From: Tomocerus qinae
Lineage: Eukaryota; Arthropoda; Collembola; Entomobryomorpha; Tomoceridae
Reading direction: 5' to 3'
NCBI GenBank assembly: GCA_020055645.1
Contig: CM034546.1
Location: 86,242,001 to 86,306,000, forward strand
DNA length: 64,000 nucleotides
Of the stretch, positions 13,706-24,445 are shown one piece after another (position 1 is the first letter of the stretch; every line of letters starts with the position of its first letter). The translations under genes and the position numbers were made by a program. The notes below the pieces were generated by a model. The model saw only the letters and a program-made list of their open reading frames with translations, was not told where the DNA came from and made no database searches.

Positions 13706-14599
13706 TCTAGATTAGAAGTTGTTTTCCCGAATTTAAGAGTTACGTAATGGTAGATCTCCTTATGTGACATTAAGGCAGAATTAATTGCTTGCAAAGTATT
13801 CCGTAAGTCCATAGATTTTTGGCTAAGTGATGGAAAAACGAAGAGTAGTGTTTTGTAGATTGATAGTACTGAAATTTCGCTAACTCGCGTTTGCCAAATA
13901 GTCGTTGGTAAGTCGAGGTTGATACAGTTAATCAACTTATATCAGCTTTGCAGTTTTGAGATTGTGATCACACAACTCTGCGCTATCTCGCGTATTTGTA
14001 GCTTAAACCGAATACTTATTTAAGTTTTCCTCCAAAGGTGGTTGTTACTGTTTTCAGTTAGTGGAATGGAGTAGTTGTAAGATTTGATTAGACTTGCGAT
14101 TTCCCGCAAAAATTTGTGGAAACGTTAGCTGTCTTCCATAACTTTTAAATAGGCTTCTTCGTACAGGCATCATATAGTTGATGTTCGTTGAAATGGATGG
14201 TAAGTTAATGTTCTTCCGTATAATAGAAATGTAGAACTCATTATACTTAGGTGAACACGTCTATGCCATCTTCCGATGCAACCGAGTTAAAGCTTTTAAA
14301 ATGGTTTCAGTATAATAGAGTTGGTAATCTGTACTAGAATAGGTCTAATGTACCCTTAAGGTAGGTCTTATACAATCAATAGTAAAGTATGGTAACCACA
14401 CATAATGCATAGTAAAGAAGGGTAACCACAATTTTGAACATAGTATGGTAGAGTAACCACAATTTTATACATAATAAGCTAACGTCAACACATCCACGCA
14501 TATATCTAAGTAGACTCGCCACATTGTATGTTTACAGGTAAGTAGCGTCAACGCATTTATAAATACATCTAAATAGAGTCACCATACTGTATCCGCATG

Positions 14600-14800
14600 A
14601 TAAAATGTGGTCAACACATAGATACATATGTCTAAATAAGGTCAACACATTCTATACAAATAGTAAAGTGGTGTCAACACATAGGTACATATATCTAAAT
14701 AAGGTCAACACATTCTATACAAATAGTAAAGTAGGGTCAACACATAGGTACATATATCTAAATAAGGTCAACACATTCTATACAAATAGTAAAGTAGGGT
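14600..14800. repeat. Tandem repeat, about 63-bp unit, three copies
   Basis: Units contain GGTCAACACATAGGTACATA and TCTAAATAAGGTCAACACAT. Shorter, more degenerate relatives precede it from about 14380. The repetitive peptide read through it (TFYTNSKV) is an artefact. Confidence 0.88.
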
Positions 14801-15543
14801 GGCGTTTTTCTAGAACTCAAGTACAAAGGGAATTAGCATAAAATCCTCTGGAGAACCTGAATGCATAATTCGACCTCTTTGTCCTCTTGCTTCTGTACTT
14901 ACACACGTAATGCTCACGTATGATATGCATGTAACATGCCCGTAACCTCACGGAATATCTCCAAGCCAATAAAATATTTTTCAATATTTCCAATTCCAGA
15001 TAATATTAGTTAATATTTCAAAATTTTGATGAAATCTCCAATGAAAATGACGATAAAGAGTAATAGGATAATATCAGGCGATTTAAAATTGATAATTTGG
15101 TAAGTTGATGTGCAAAATTTTTGATAGTTTAACAATTAATTGGTTTACAACTTGCTCTCTGTTTTTACGTAAAGTTCTACCAATAAATGTATTATATTGG
15201 ATGCAAAAGAAAGAAATTTTGGAACGATACCCATTTACGATTAGCAGGCTCCCTGTTGAAAATGGTCCAGTTTCCAAGTCCGAAAAGTCCAAATTAGGGC
15301 ACTGTAATTTTCTTGTTCACTTCCCGAAGTTTTCTAGATAGCCACCGAATTTTTCTTCCACAAAAGCAGCAATACTATACTTAGGTTATGCTCACCTAGT
15401 AATTGTAATACTCACAAAACTTAGTAGTTCTCTTCCTCTTCTTCTAAGTCGTGTCTCGTTCCGCCCCAAGACCAAATCACAAGTCCGAAAATAACGCTGA
15501 CCCTCCGAAAACGGTGAAAAAGAGTCGGGTTTCGCACCATTTA

Positions 15544-15974
15544 TGAGGAGTCTGTGGCACCAGATAGCTAATTAGACTGAATGATAGCACTTTCTACCCT
15601 TTATCTACCCGTGATTCCTAACTCAGTTCACCTTTTATGCCAGGATTATGATCGGATGCGAAGTAAATGACGGCACGACAGAACAAGAAGAATGTAGACA
15701 CAGGCAAATGTATAAGTTTATTGTAACTGAATTGTGTTGACTGGGATTGTTCTAAGTTCCTATCTAATAGTTACCTGGACTGACCTCCAGCCCGACTTGT
15801 CCCACGCACGGTACTCGACCAACTGCCGATGCAACAGTGCTGGTGCTTGCTTTGGAATGATAGATTCCAAGTGTAACACTTTGTGGGTGGTGGGAGGTGA
15901 ATTAGAATATCACAGACGTGATGTAAATGAGGGTGTTAGTGTGGCTGGTGAGGATGCTCCTCACAGTAGGTACA
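15544..15974 (-). repeat. LTR (5' LTR in element orientation)
   Basis: Partner of 12501-12931. The candidate primer-binding site lies immediately to its left on the plus strand (about 15526-15543). Confidence 0.8.
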
Positions 15975-16159
15975 TACGAGAGCCAATGAGAGAGCGGCTG
16001 CGTCCGACCAATAGCAAAACGGCTGCGTACCTTGTAGCAACAGCAAGGAGCTCTTGATGAGAAATATACTTGGGAGACGTATAGAAGCCTAAGCTGGTCT
16101 TCCTCTTATTCCTTGTGTGAAAAGGTCAATTATTTACACGAGCCCCCGGGGGTGGAATC

Positions 16160-16350
16160 TTACCGGAAACTAGTGGAAGATATAGTAAAAGGTACCTCTT
16201 TAAGGTTACACTTTGGCCCTGCATAGCAACCACAGGGGACTATCAAAATGCATGTTAAAAAATCTTTTACATCGACTATTATAACTTCCGGAGGATCAGT
16301 CTGATTTTTATGGGACCTACATTTTTGGAACCGTGGACTATCAAGGAACA
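16160..16350. repeat. Diverged copy of a dispersed foldback family
   Basis: Shares CATGTTAAAAAATCTTTTACAT, a TCCGGAGGAT-type segment and ACATTTTTGGAA with 60820-60960, its inverse at 61000-61175, and 49570-49740. No coding content. Confidence 0.6.
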
Positions 16351-16369
16351 AAAGTTAGCATTCGGAATT

Positions 16370-16783
16370 TTGATATAGTTGCTTTGATTGCTGTCGATGA
16401 TCTTGTCAGCTCTGGGTCAAAGAGCCCTCAGTATCATCGAAAATTGGCGTAGTCAGCGGGAGCTTTCCATCCACCCTGACAAAGTAGAAATTATTATATT
16501 TCATACACGGCATAAAAAACCCAACATGAAACCTCTTAGATTAAGGGGTAAAGACATCGCATTTGTCCGAATGTTCGATACCTCGGTGTCCATTTGGATA
16601 ATGGACTGAATTGGAATACCCCCTGAAATGTTAAAAACGCTAAGACAAAAGCAGCTCTTATACAATGCAAAAGAGCTGTTGGCCAAACATGGGGCCTGTC
16701 CCCAAAAATCACATTGTGGCTTTACACAGCAGTCGTTAGACCGGCTTTATTTTATGCAGCTTTTTCGTGATTGTTCAAGCTTG
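16370..16783 (+). pseudogene. LINE ORF2 fragment (end of RT), left half of a split copy
   Basis: The translation matches the LINE at 39590-42470: a catalytic-box remnant (AVDDL) joined by an internal deletion to ALGQRALSIIENW, then LSIHPDKVEIIIFHTRHK, a frameshift, and YTAVVRPAL before the mitochondrial sequence begins. The same LINE resumes at 23116 (NKSRMTALAS) with only about four residues missing compared with the other copy. The element was therefore broken by insertion of 16786-23114. Frameshifts make it non-functional. Confidence 0.8.
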
Positions 16784-16785
16784 TT

Positions 16786-16861
16786 CACAGATTTATACCA
16801 ATTGTTAATGAAAGAATCTCTTCAAAAAAATTTATTGAATGAATTAAAAATATAATCAATT
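16786..16861 (+). pseudogene. Numt: cox2 3' end
   Basis: Read with the invertebrate mitochondrial code this is the last 25 or so residues of cytochrome oxidase subunit II (HSFMPIVNESISSKKFIEWI), with AGA as Ser and TGA as Trp. It probably ends with an incomplete stop before trnK. In the nucleus it is a dead copy. It marks the left junction of mitochondrial DNA with the LINE. Confidence 0.85.
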
Positions 16862-16932
16862 CACTAAATGGCTGAAAGTAAGTAATGGTCTCTTAAACCA
16901 AAATATAGCATATTAACAAATGTTTTTAGTGA
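16862..16932 (+). pseudogene. Numt: mitochondrial tRNA-Lys
   Basis: The acceptor stem CACTAAA pairs with TTTAGTG, and the anticodon loop contains CTT within GGTCTCTTAAACC. It sits directly after cox2 as in ancestral arthropod mitochondrial genomes. The structure is intact, suggesting a fairly recent transfer. Confidence 0.88.
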
Positions 16933-16936
16933 AAAT

Positions 16937-17000
16937 AAAATATTAGTTGATATTTAATATAAGAATGTCAGTCTTAAGAAGCTAAAAATAGCATATTTTT
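16937..17000 (+). pseudogene. Numt: mitochondrial tRNA-Asp
   Basis: The acceptor stem AAAATAT pairs with ATATTTT, the anticodon is GTC, and the gene abuts the atp8 start at 17001 exactly as in mitochondria. Not expected to function in the nucleus. Confidence 0.88.
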
Positions 17001-17162
17001 ATACCACAAATATCCCCATTAAACTGATCTCTCCCATTTATTTATATCTTAACTTTACTCCTAATAATTTTATTTAAAATTTATTTTATTAATTATCCTA
17101 AAAACCAAGAAAATATTAAAAACAATGTATTTAATAATTTAAATTCAAAATGACAATGATAA
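17001..17162 (+). pseudogene. Numt: atp8, full length
   Basis: A complete 53-codon ATP synthase subunit 8 frame in the mitochondrial code, starting ATA (Met; MPQMSPLNWSLPF) and ending KWQW before TAA. The length and the tryptophan-rich end fit arthropod atp8. It overlaps atp6 by the classic seven bases ATGATAA (17156-17162). TGA codons make it untranslatable in the nucleus. Confidence 0.92.
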
Positions 17163-17824
17163 CAAACTTATTTTCAGTATTTGATCACTCATCTTCTATA
17201 AGTTTAATACACAACTGAATAAGATCAATAATTTTTATTATAATAATTTTTCCAATTTTCTGGTTAATTCCTTCTCGAGTTAATGTTTATTAAATTAATT
17301 AATTTTATCAACTTAAAAACATTATCAGGCCCTTCTTCCTTTAAAGGTAGAACATTAATATTGATTGGGTTATTTTTATTCATTATTATCAATACAATAT
17401 AGGCTTATTCCCCTACATTTTTACAAGAACAAGACATTTAATTCTAACTTTAAGACTATCCCTTTCTATATGAATTATATTAATAATGGTCGGATGATTT
17501 AATTATTCTAAATATATATTTGCCCATATAGTCCCACAAAGTACACCCATTGTACTTATACCTTTTATAGTAGTTATTGAAGCAATTAGTAATGTAATTC
17601 GACCTGGACCCCTAGCAGTTCGACTTATAGCAAATATAACAGCAGGACATCTATTAATAACACTCTTAGGAAATCAAACAGCAGTAGCTGGAAATATTAT
17701 TTTAGCTAGACTACTAGTTGTACAAATTATACTTTTAACATTAGAAAGAGCAGTAGCCATCATTCAATCTTATGTATTTTCTGTATTATCAACTCTTTAC
17801 ACCACAGAAATCACCTCACATTAA
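17156..17824 (+). pseudogene. Numt: atp6, full length with two frameshifts
   Basis: ATP synthase subunit 6 in the mitochondrial code. It begins MMTNLFSVFDHSSS, shifts frame near 17281 and again near 17400, then continues cleanly through GLFPYIFTSTSHL, PLAVRLMANMTAGHLL and [16 protein letters not shown] to TAA. AGA codons fall at conserved Ser positions (for example LESAVAI), supporting the arthropod code. Total length of 669 bp is near the usual 675 or so. Confidence 0.92.
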
Positions 17825-18396
17825 TGATAACTAAAAGTAATCATTCTTTTCATTTAGAAGACCAAACACCTTGACCAATTACTGGAGCAACTGGAGCATT
17901 TACACTTACTTCAGGAATTACAAAAATATGTCATTGCTATTCCTCAACGCTATTTTATCTAGGAATTTTTATTCTAATAATTACATGTTTTCAATGATGA
18001 CGAGATATTTCACTAAAGGGGCCTAGCAAGGACCTCATACACTAATTGTTATAAATGGTCTTCGATGAGGAATAATTTTATTTATTGTATCTGAAATCTA
18101 ATTTTTTTTAGATTTTTAGGCCTTTTTTTCATAGAAGGCTTTCACCAACTATATAAATTGGAATACAATGACCCCCTATATGAATTAACTATGTACCACT
18201 TTTAAATACAATTATTCTTTTATCTTTTGGTTTTACAGCAACATGAACTCATCATGCTATCATAGAGGATAACCACACCCAAAGAATTTAAAGATTAGCT
18301 ATAACTGTAATTTTAGGAGTCTTTTTTACAGCCCAACAAGCAATAGAATACTGAGAAGCTAGATTTTCAATCTCAGACTCAGTTTATGTCTCTACT
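17824..18396 (+). pseudogene. Numt: cox3, 5' part
   Basis: Cytochrome oxidase subunit III starts at the ATG overlapping the atp6 stop (MMTKSNHSFHLEDQTPWPI) and continues with frameshifts through THHAIMEDNHTQ and EASFSISDSVYVSTF, where HINE-like elements interrupt it. The reading resumes at 20326. About 40 codons in the middle (18030-18120) are scrambled by indels. Confidence 0.9.
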
Positions 18397-19418
18397 TTTT
18401 AGCTCGCCTGACGAGCTATATAGAATCGCACAGTCTGTCCGTCCGCGCGATGAAACTACACCAAGTTTGTCCCCACGATAACTCCCGAAGGAATTGACGG
18501 AATTTGATCAAACTTGCAAAAACGTTGTCTATGGTGTTTATTGAAAACTTTAAAAAATTTTTGCAATGGTTGTAATACACAGACCAAAATAAATCTGTTT
18601 GCTTGTGAAACATGAATTTCTGCTCTTATATAACTTGAATTAATATAGTATTAATTGCCAAGTTATTGGTAAAGATATTTTACCTACAAATTGTACATTT
18701 TACTCTGCTTGCTTTTAATAGGTAATTTTATAGCCGCAATAAACGTTTCTACTTAAAACTGATTCTGTTAGTGAAAATTAAAAATGGAAATAAAAACATT
18801 TGAGTGTTCCTAAATTTTTTGATAGTAAGACCAATAATGCGATTTTTTTGTTTGTTAAAACTGCTTCCAGCTGTCGAAAAACGAATGTACAAAAGATTAA
18901 ATTAAAAAATTAGACGTGCTTTTGTTTAACAATGCATGAAGATTTCATTGGGTAGACAATATTAATCCACTTATTGTACACAGGCTTATTGTTATTAGCT
19001 CGCCTCAATAAGGAATTTTGATAGTCAAATCAATCAATTTTGATTTTCTGTTGATTTTTTATAGTCAACATTATCCAATTTTGATTTTCTGTTGATTTTG
19101 ATAGTCAACACTAATTAATTTTGATTTTCTGTTGATTTTGATAGTCAACACTAATCGATTTTGATTTTCTGTTGATTTTGATAATCAACATTAATCAATT
19201 TTGATTTTCTGTTGATTTTGATAGTCAGCATTAATCAATTTTCATAATCAAAGTTTATCTAATTTGATTTTCCATTTTTTTGATGGTCAACATTCATCTA
19301 TTTTGATACTCAATGTTAATCAATATATATCAAAATAAACCAATTTCTATTATTCCACCAAAAATTTAGGCACGGTCCCCTTTTCTCTGGCGAGCATTTG
19401 TTGCGGCTTGCTGTAGGT
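18397..19418 (-). mobile_element. HINE (Helentron-like) element(s) inserted in cox3 numt, first unit
   Basis: Read on the minus strand the unit begins CCTACAGCAAGCCGCAACAA and ends GGCGAGCTAAAAA. The 3' part includes a hairpin, a GTCC/GGAC-rich stretch and a conserved region near 18470-18560. A 40-bp minisatellite with GTTGATTTTGATAGTCAACA fills 19020-19330. A second 3' end at 18994 shows that a shorter copy (18994-19418) is nested. Insertion is within a T-run (A-run on the minus strand) with no extra duplication beyond it. The AGCTCGCC motif near the 5' end is repeated inverted at the 3' end, like Helentron sub-terminal inverted repeats. No protein is encoded. Confidence 0.6.
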
Positions 19419-19437
19419 TGCTAGTTGTAGTTGCTTG

Positions 19438-20324
19438 CTCGCCTGATAAGACAGCTTATAGAATCGCAGTCCGTCCGTCGGCCGTCCGTCCGTCTGTTAC
19501 CACGATAACTTTCGAACACATTGACCGATTTTGACCAAACTTGTCAAAAACATTGCCAATGACCATAGGACAAAGCCAATTGAAAATGGGCCACATTGGT
19601 TTATAGGTTGCTGAGATGACGCGCGCTCACTTAGTCTTCATTTCGATAGTCAAAATGAAAAATTGGCATAAAATGGACATTAAAAGTTCAATTGTGCTTC
19701 CTATGAATTGTTAGAGAGATAGTTTTAAATATTTAAAATTAAAGATAAAATTTAAGATTTTATAATAAAGTAAATAAAACTAAAAAATATCTATTACAGG
19801 ACGGAAATAAATCTACTTCGCATTTATATGCAAATTAATAGTAAAATTTACATTTTTCGAATTGGGTTTCTTTACGATAGTCAACATTAACCGATTTTGA
19901 TTTCTTTTGATTTTTATACACCATATTAATCAATTTTGAATTTTTATTGATTTTCATAGACCGCAATTATCTATTTTGATTTTCTGTTAATTTTCATGGT
20001 CAATAATGATCTATTTTGATTTTGTTTATTTTAGTAGTCAATAATAATCTATTTTGATTTTTTGTTGATTTTAATAGTCAATTTTAACTTATTTTGATTT
20101 TCTGTTGATTTTAATAGTCAATAATAATCTATATTGATTTTGTTGATTTTATTAGTCAATATTAATCTATTTTGATTTTATGTTGATTTTGAAGATTTTT
20201 TCAATAATTATAAATATTGATATTTTACATTTTACTAATAAATATAAATCTATTATTATTCGGCCAAAAATGTATACATGGTCCCCTTCACTCAGGCGAG
20301 CTTCTGTTACGACTTGCTGTAGGT
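19438..20324 (-). mobile_element. HINE-like element, second unit in tandem
   Basis: The 3' end is at the left (GCTCGCCTGATAAGACAGCT with GTCCGTCC repeats at 19465-19495), the minisatellite array lies at about 19880-20190, and the 5' end at 20260-20324 (rc of CCTACAGCAAGTCGTAACAG). It directly abuts the cox3 continuation. The segment 20180-20450, including the element-cox3 junction, is repeated inverted at 34118-34384. Confidence 0.6.
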
Positions 20325-20325
20325 T

Positions 20326-20518
20326 TTTAGCTACAGGATTTGAAGGAATTCATGTAATTATTGGAACAACATTTTTAACAGTATGTCTTTATCGTTTATA
20401 TATTAACCATTTTTCTTCAAACCATCACTTCGGGTTTGAAGTAGCAGCATAATACTGACATTTTGTAGACGTAGTATGACTATTTCTTTATATAACTATT
20501 TACTGATGAGGAAGATAA
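20326..20518 (+). pseudogene. Numt: cox3, 3' part
   Basis: Continues cox3 after the HINE insertion: [19 protein letters not shown], then [19 protein letters not shown] and the end IYWWGS before TAA, with TGA as Trp. A second, about 93% similar copy lies on the minus strand in two pieces (34158-34240 and 25976-26091) with the HINE junction at the same base. Confidence 0.9.
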
Positions 20519-20520
20519 AA

Positions 20521-20568
20521 ACATTATATTTTTAATATAACTGGTATATATGGACTTCCAATCCTGCT
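20521..20568 (+). pseudogene. Numt: tRNA-Gly, 5' part
   Basis: ATTATATTTTTAATATAACT leads to the anticodon region ACTTCCAATC (TCC). Compared with the fuller copy at 25898-25970 it breaks off just past the anticodon arm. Confidence 0.7.
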
Positions 20569-21340
20569 TTCCAACTCTGAATTTCTCCAGGGCCCCAAAA
20601 ATTTTATTTTGGAATATTATTTCCAGAATTATTATAGAATTGTACTAATGATTTTTCCACCAATTTTCATCAAAATTGGAGGTGGTCGACTTTTCAACTT
20701 TTTCGAGATTTTGCCAAAATGTGAGTGATCCACAAAAAATTGGAAAACTTGACTTGCAGTTTTGTGGTTCAGAAAATATTAAAATCCCAGAAAATGTTCA
20801 CACTCAAAAACTCAACATGTTCCAAAATCTCGAAATGTTGTCATTCAAATGATGTTCCAATTAAGTCAAACTGAAAATCAAATTAAAAATTTTCGAACAA
20901 AAAAACTTGCGAATCTATTTCAACCTAATTAAGGACTATAAAAATTCTACAATGATTTTTTGAGTTAATTAGATTTAAAAATGCAAAAAGGTAGTAATAT
21001 CAACGTTCGTTTATGTTTTTAAAACCGAGCCTTTAATTCCTTTTTTGGCGTCATATTAACCCCGGGTGAATTGTTTTAACCAGTGAACAAGGACATTTTT
21101 TGACTTCAAAAATGTGGTTATTTTTTTGGCTGTAATGAGAGAAGGAAAAGGCAGTAATCTTGGACATGGTACGAATTACTCTAAATGTCCTTTAAAATTG
21201 TCAGCCGACTAAAATGTTACAAATCGTAAAATACCATTATAGTTTTAAACTATTGTTCAATGAAAGGTGATTATTTTAGCTCAAATATTTAACTATTTCA
21301 CCCACTGGCTAACCAAGATTTAAAACAACCAGTTAGCCAT
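20569..21340. other. No feature recognised between numt blocks
   Basis: AT-rich non-coding DNA with no mitochondrial similarity, tandem repeats or clear ends that I could see. It separates trnG of the numt from the next HINE, where nad3 and a tRNA cluster would be expected. Confidence 0.35.
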
Positions 21341-21344
21341 TTTT

Positions 21345-22362
21345 AGCTCGCCTGAATAAGGCAGCTTATAGAATCGCACAGTCTGTCCGTACGTCCGTCC
21401 GTCCGTCCGTCCGTCCCCACGATAACTTTCGAAAGCAATGACGGATATTGACCAAACTTGGCAAAAACAATGCCTATGGACCACTGACGATCCCTATTGA
21501 ATTGGGGGTAAATCGGTTCATTGGTTGCTGAGATACCGCGCGCTCACTTTGTCTTAATTTTGATAGTCAAAGTGAAAATTTGGCATTAAATGGACATTAA
21601 AAAGTTCAATGGCGTTTCCTATAAATTGTTAGCCAGATAGTATAAAATATTTAAATCCGCTTCTACCAAATTTGAGATTAATTAAACTGGAAAATAACTA
21701 TTAGACGATGGAAAAAAATCTATTTTGGATTTTATTCAATTTTATAGTCAAATTCCTATGTTTAATTTCCTTTAGATTTAAATAATCATTATTAAATGTT
21801 ATATTTATCAAAATCAGCAAAATTGATTAATGTTGACTATGAAAATCAACATTAATCAATTTTTATTTTCTGTTGATTTTCATAGTCAACATTAATCAAT
21901 TTTGATTTTCTGTTGATTTTCATAGTCAACATTAATCAATTTTGATTTTCTGTTGATTTTCATAGTCAACATTAATCAATTTTGATTTTCTGTTGATTTT
22001 CAGTCAACATTAATCAATTTTGATTTTCTGTTGATTTTCATAGTCAACATTAATCAATTTTGATTTTCTGTTGATTTTCATTGTCAACATTAATGAATTT
22101 TGATTTTCTATTGATTTTCATAGTCAACATTAATCAATTTTGATTTTCTGTTGATTTTTCAAATAATATAGCTTCGTTTCCTTATAATATCAATGTCTGA
22201 ATTTTTAATATGTCATAGCTATATATATAAAGACCCAATTCTGAAAGTTTGATCAACATCCGTACGCTCGGTTTTGTGCTACGTAGGAGTACTTTTCGTC
22301 TATCAAAATGTGTAAACGTTAACCCTTTAATCAGGCGAGCTTCTGTTACGGCTTGCTGTAGG
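21345..22362 (-). mobile_element. Complete HINE-like element, about 1.0 kb
   Basis: The 3' end is at 21345 (rc GGCGAGCTAAAAA), followed by the GTCC repeat (21380-21415) and the conserved GATAACTTTCGAAAGCAATG region. A 40-bp minisatellite of about eight near-identical units fills 21840-22160, and a unique 5' segment ends at 22362 with rc CCTACAGCAAGCCGTAACAG. The unique 5' segment recurs inverted at 36890-37090. Confidence 0.65.
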
Positions 22363-22559
22363 TTTACTGGCTTGTCACCAAACTGCCTGTCATATAAGTG
22401 GTCCATTTTATCAGGCTAAAAAAATCCACCTTGCCTTTTGGAGTGCTAGGTGACCGACACGAATCCGCGTATGTCATTTTCAAAGAAATTACAGGCCCTT
22501 CGAGACGCTGATAAATATATTTCACCATTTAATAATACTTGAAACTGAAACCATCATTT

Positions 22560-23114
22560 TTCCACTGGGGAATGACAAAATTATTTTTTTATATTTTCCC
22601 TTTGGAGAAACCTTGTTTATTTTCTATGACTACAATTTGATTCCCAATTCCGAAATTATGATAAGTTGTTATCCCAGGAATCTCTCATTTAATCTTCCGA
22701 TAAATTTAATAAACTTTTAATACCTAAATTTAAAAAAATAAATTAAACGAAAAGAATAAGTTATTGTCATTATAGTAGAAAAAAATAATTAATATAAAAT
22801 AATTTATTGAACCTATAAAAAACATTTCTAAAATTACATCTTTAGAATAAAATCCTGCTATAAAAAGAAAGCCACATGAAGCTAGAGAAGAGGCAAAAAA
22901 ATAAATTGATACTAAAGGTAACCCCTTTAAAATTCCTCCTATATAACGAATATCTTGAATATTCCCTATGGATTATTACACCAGCGCATAGGAACAATAA
23001 AGACTTAAATAAAGCATGTCTTAATAAATGATAAAATACAATTCATAAAATCCTAAAGAAAGAGTTATTATTATTACTCCTAATTGACTTAATGGTGAAA
23101 GAGCAATAATTTTG
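22560..23114 (-). pseudogene. Numt: nad5, internal part
   Basis: On the minus strand in the mitochondrial code: KIIALSPLSQLGVMM at the right, DIRYMGGILKGLPLVSIYFF and SCGFLFMAGFYSKDVILEMF, matching NADH dehydrogenase subunit 5, with frameshifts and stops. nad5 lies on the strand opposite cox2-cox3 in arthropod mitochondria, so its place and orientation fit one long mitochondrial insert. It joins the LINE at 23114-23116. Confidence 0.85.
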
Positions 23115-23115
23115 A

Positions 23116-24445
23116 ACAACAAATCCAGAATGACAGCTTTGGCTAGTATTCAACGACTAGCCTGTCTTATGACTACTAGTGCTATGCATAGTTCACCCTC
23201 TGCAACATTAGAATGTATAGTAGGTATTGAGCCTATAGAACTATTTCTTACTAAAACAGCTATTACAACAGCACATCGACTGCGCTGTACTGGAAAATGG
23301 CTTCCCTGGCATTGGAGAGGGAGCCTTAAAAGATTAACTCACGTTCTAATTACATCTAATCTAATCTAATTCTAATTACAAATATTCTGAAACAATTGCT
23401 GAGTTAGAATTCCCTATGGATTCAATTCCCCCAACTGCCCTTATGGGTAAGATTTTTACTGTTTTGGACACAGAAACCTGTTATTCTTCAACCTTCAAAC
23501 CGAAGACTGGTCTGTTACACAGACGGGTCAAAAATCGACAACTTAGCTGGATGTGCTGCAATCATTGGTAGCACTGATATTCACATTGTTATACAACAAT
23601 GTTTAGGAGAATATTCTACTGTGTTCCAAGCGGAACTGGTAGCCATTTTAATGGTAATCTTAAGAATCACTGATTTGAACTGAAGAGATAAAGTAGTCAT
23701 CTACAGTGGTTCTCTCAGCTCTCTAAAAGCTCTTGAGGCTAACTACACAGACTCGGCCTTGATTCTTGAATGCTTCAAAGCCTTGGATATACTTTCCGAT
23801 AACGCATCCGTTACCCTATAATGGGTCCCCAGTCACACTTGGATTATAGGAGACGAAGAGGCTGACTTACTAGCCAAGGAATCCGGAATCCAACTGGCAG
23901 TTTTTGGTCCTAAACCAATACTGCCTTTTTCTGCTCAATGTGCAAAAAGTATCATCTCCAAACATTTCAAAAAATTGAATATTCAAAATTGGAAAAAGCG
24001 AACAGATTGTAAAACTACAAAATTATTTTTGCCTACACCTTCACATTTCAAAAGCAAACATTTCACAAATTTGAGTAGAAGAACGCTCAAGGTCTTCACT
24101 CATTTAATTACTGGTTTCTCCTCCTTGCCAAGCATCAGAATCTATAGGGGAATCATTCGTGTCCGCTCTGCCCATTGTGCGCACTAAGCGTTGAGACTTG
24201 ATGCCCAGCTTTGAGCCAGTTGAGATTCAAGCACCTGAGTAAGTTTCTCGTTCATGTGGATGAGTTGCCGGGGTTGCCCTTGTCGTCTCTGCTTTCATTT
24301 TGTTTGTCTGCAGGACGAATGAGTGGCTTCTCCGAACAGTAAAGCTGTTCAGGGAGTAACTGCAAGTAAGTCCTCGCGGTTTGAGTGGTAGTGTGTCTTT
24401 GCTACTTAATAGTATTGATCATACTCTCCCACTAACACACATACA
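23116..24445 (+). pseudogene. LINE 3' half: RT tail, RNase H, zinc-knuckle region and 3' UTR
   Basis: Continuation of the LINE broken at 16783. It reads NKSRMTALASIQRLACLMTT, IEPIELFLTKTAITTAHRL, an RNase H domain (YTDGSK, AELVA, GDEEADLLAKES) with stops and a changed third catalytic position (IYSGS), then LSRRTLKVFTHLITGF and the final SAGRMSGFSEQ. The 3' UTR (about 24340-24445) matches the inverse of 39590-39720. C-terminal RNase H places it among I/LOA-type LINEs. Broken by frameshifts. Confidence 0.8.

Larger units (their letters stand above)
12501..15974 (-). mobile_element. Non-autonomous LTR retrotransposon without gag or pol
   Basis: Two direct repeats of exactly 431 bp (12501-12931 and 15544-15974) differ at two adjacent positions that I can see. 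Orientation is minus. Beside the right LTR the minus strand reads TAAATGGTGCGAAACCCGAC, where TGGTGCGAAACCCG is a plausible tRNA primer-binding site (complement ends in CCA). Beside the left LTR it has a G-rich polypurine tract (CGGGGGGAGTA). In this orientation the LTR runs TGTACC...CTCA. The 2.6-kb interior has no gag or pol similarity and contains two tandem arrays, so it is LARD-like. No clean target duplication was found. Confidence 0.75.

Noticed and set aside
13455..14800. CRISPR-like regularly spaced repeats
   Set aside because: Repeats are contiguous tandem units without unique spacers, in a eukaryotic LTR element with no cas genes.
12501..15974. Plus-strand orientation of the LTR element
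   Set aside because: No primer-binding site follows the left LTR on the plus strand, whereas primer site and purine tract both fit the minus strand.
12691..16057. Two similar open frames of about 110-120 codons
   Set aside because: They are the same stretch of the two LTRs and run into different flanking DNA.
16862..17000. Functional nuclear tRNA genes
   Set aside because: They are mitochondrial-type tRNAs in a numt and lack nuclear internal promoter consensus.
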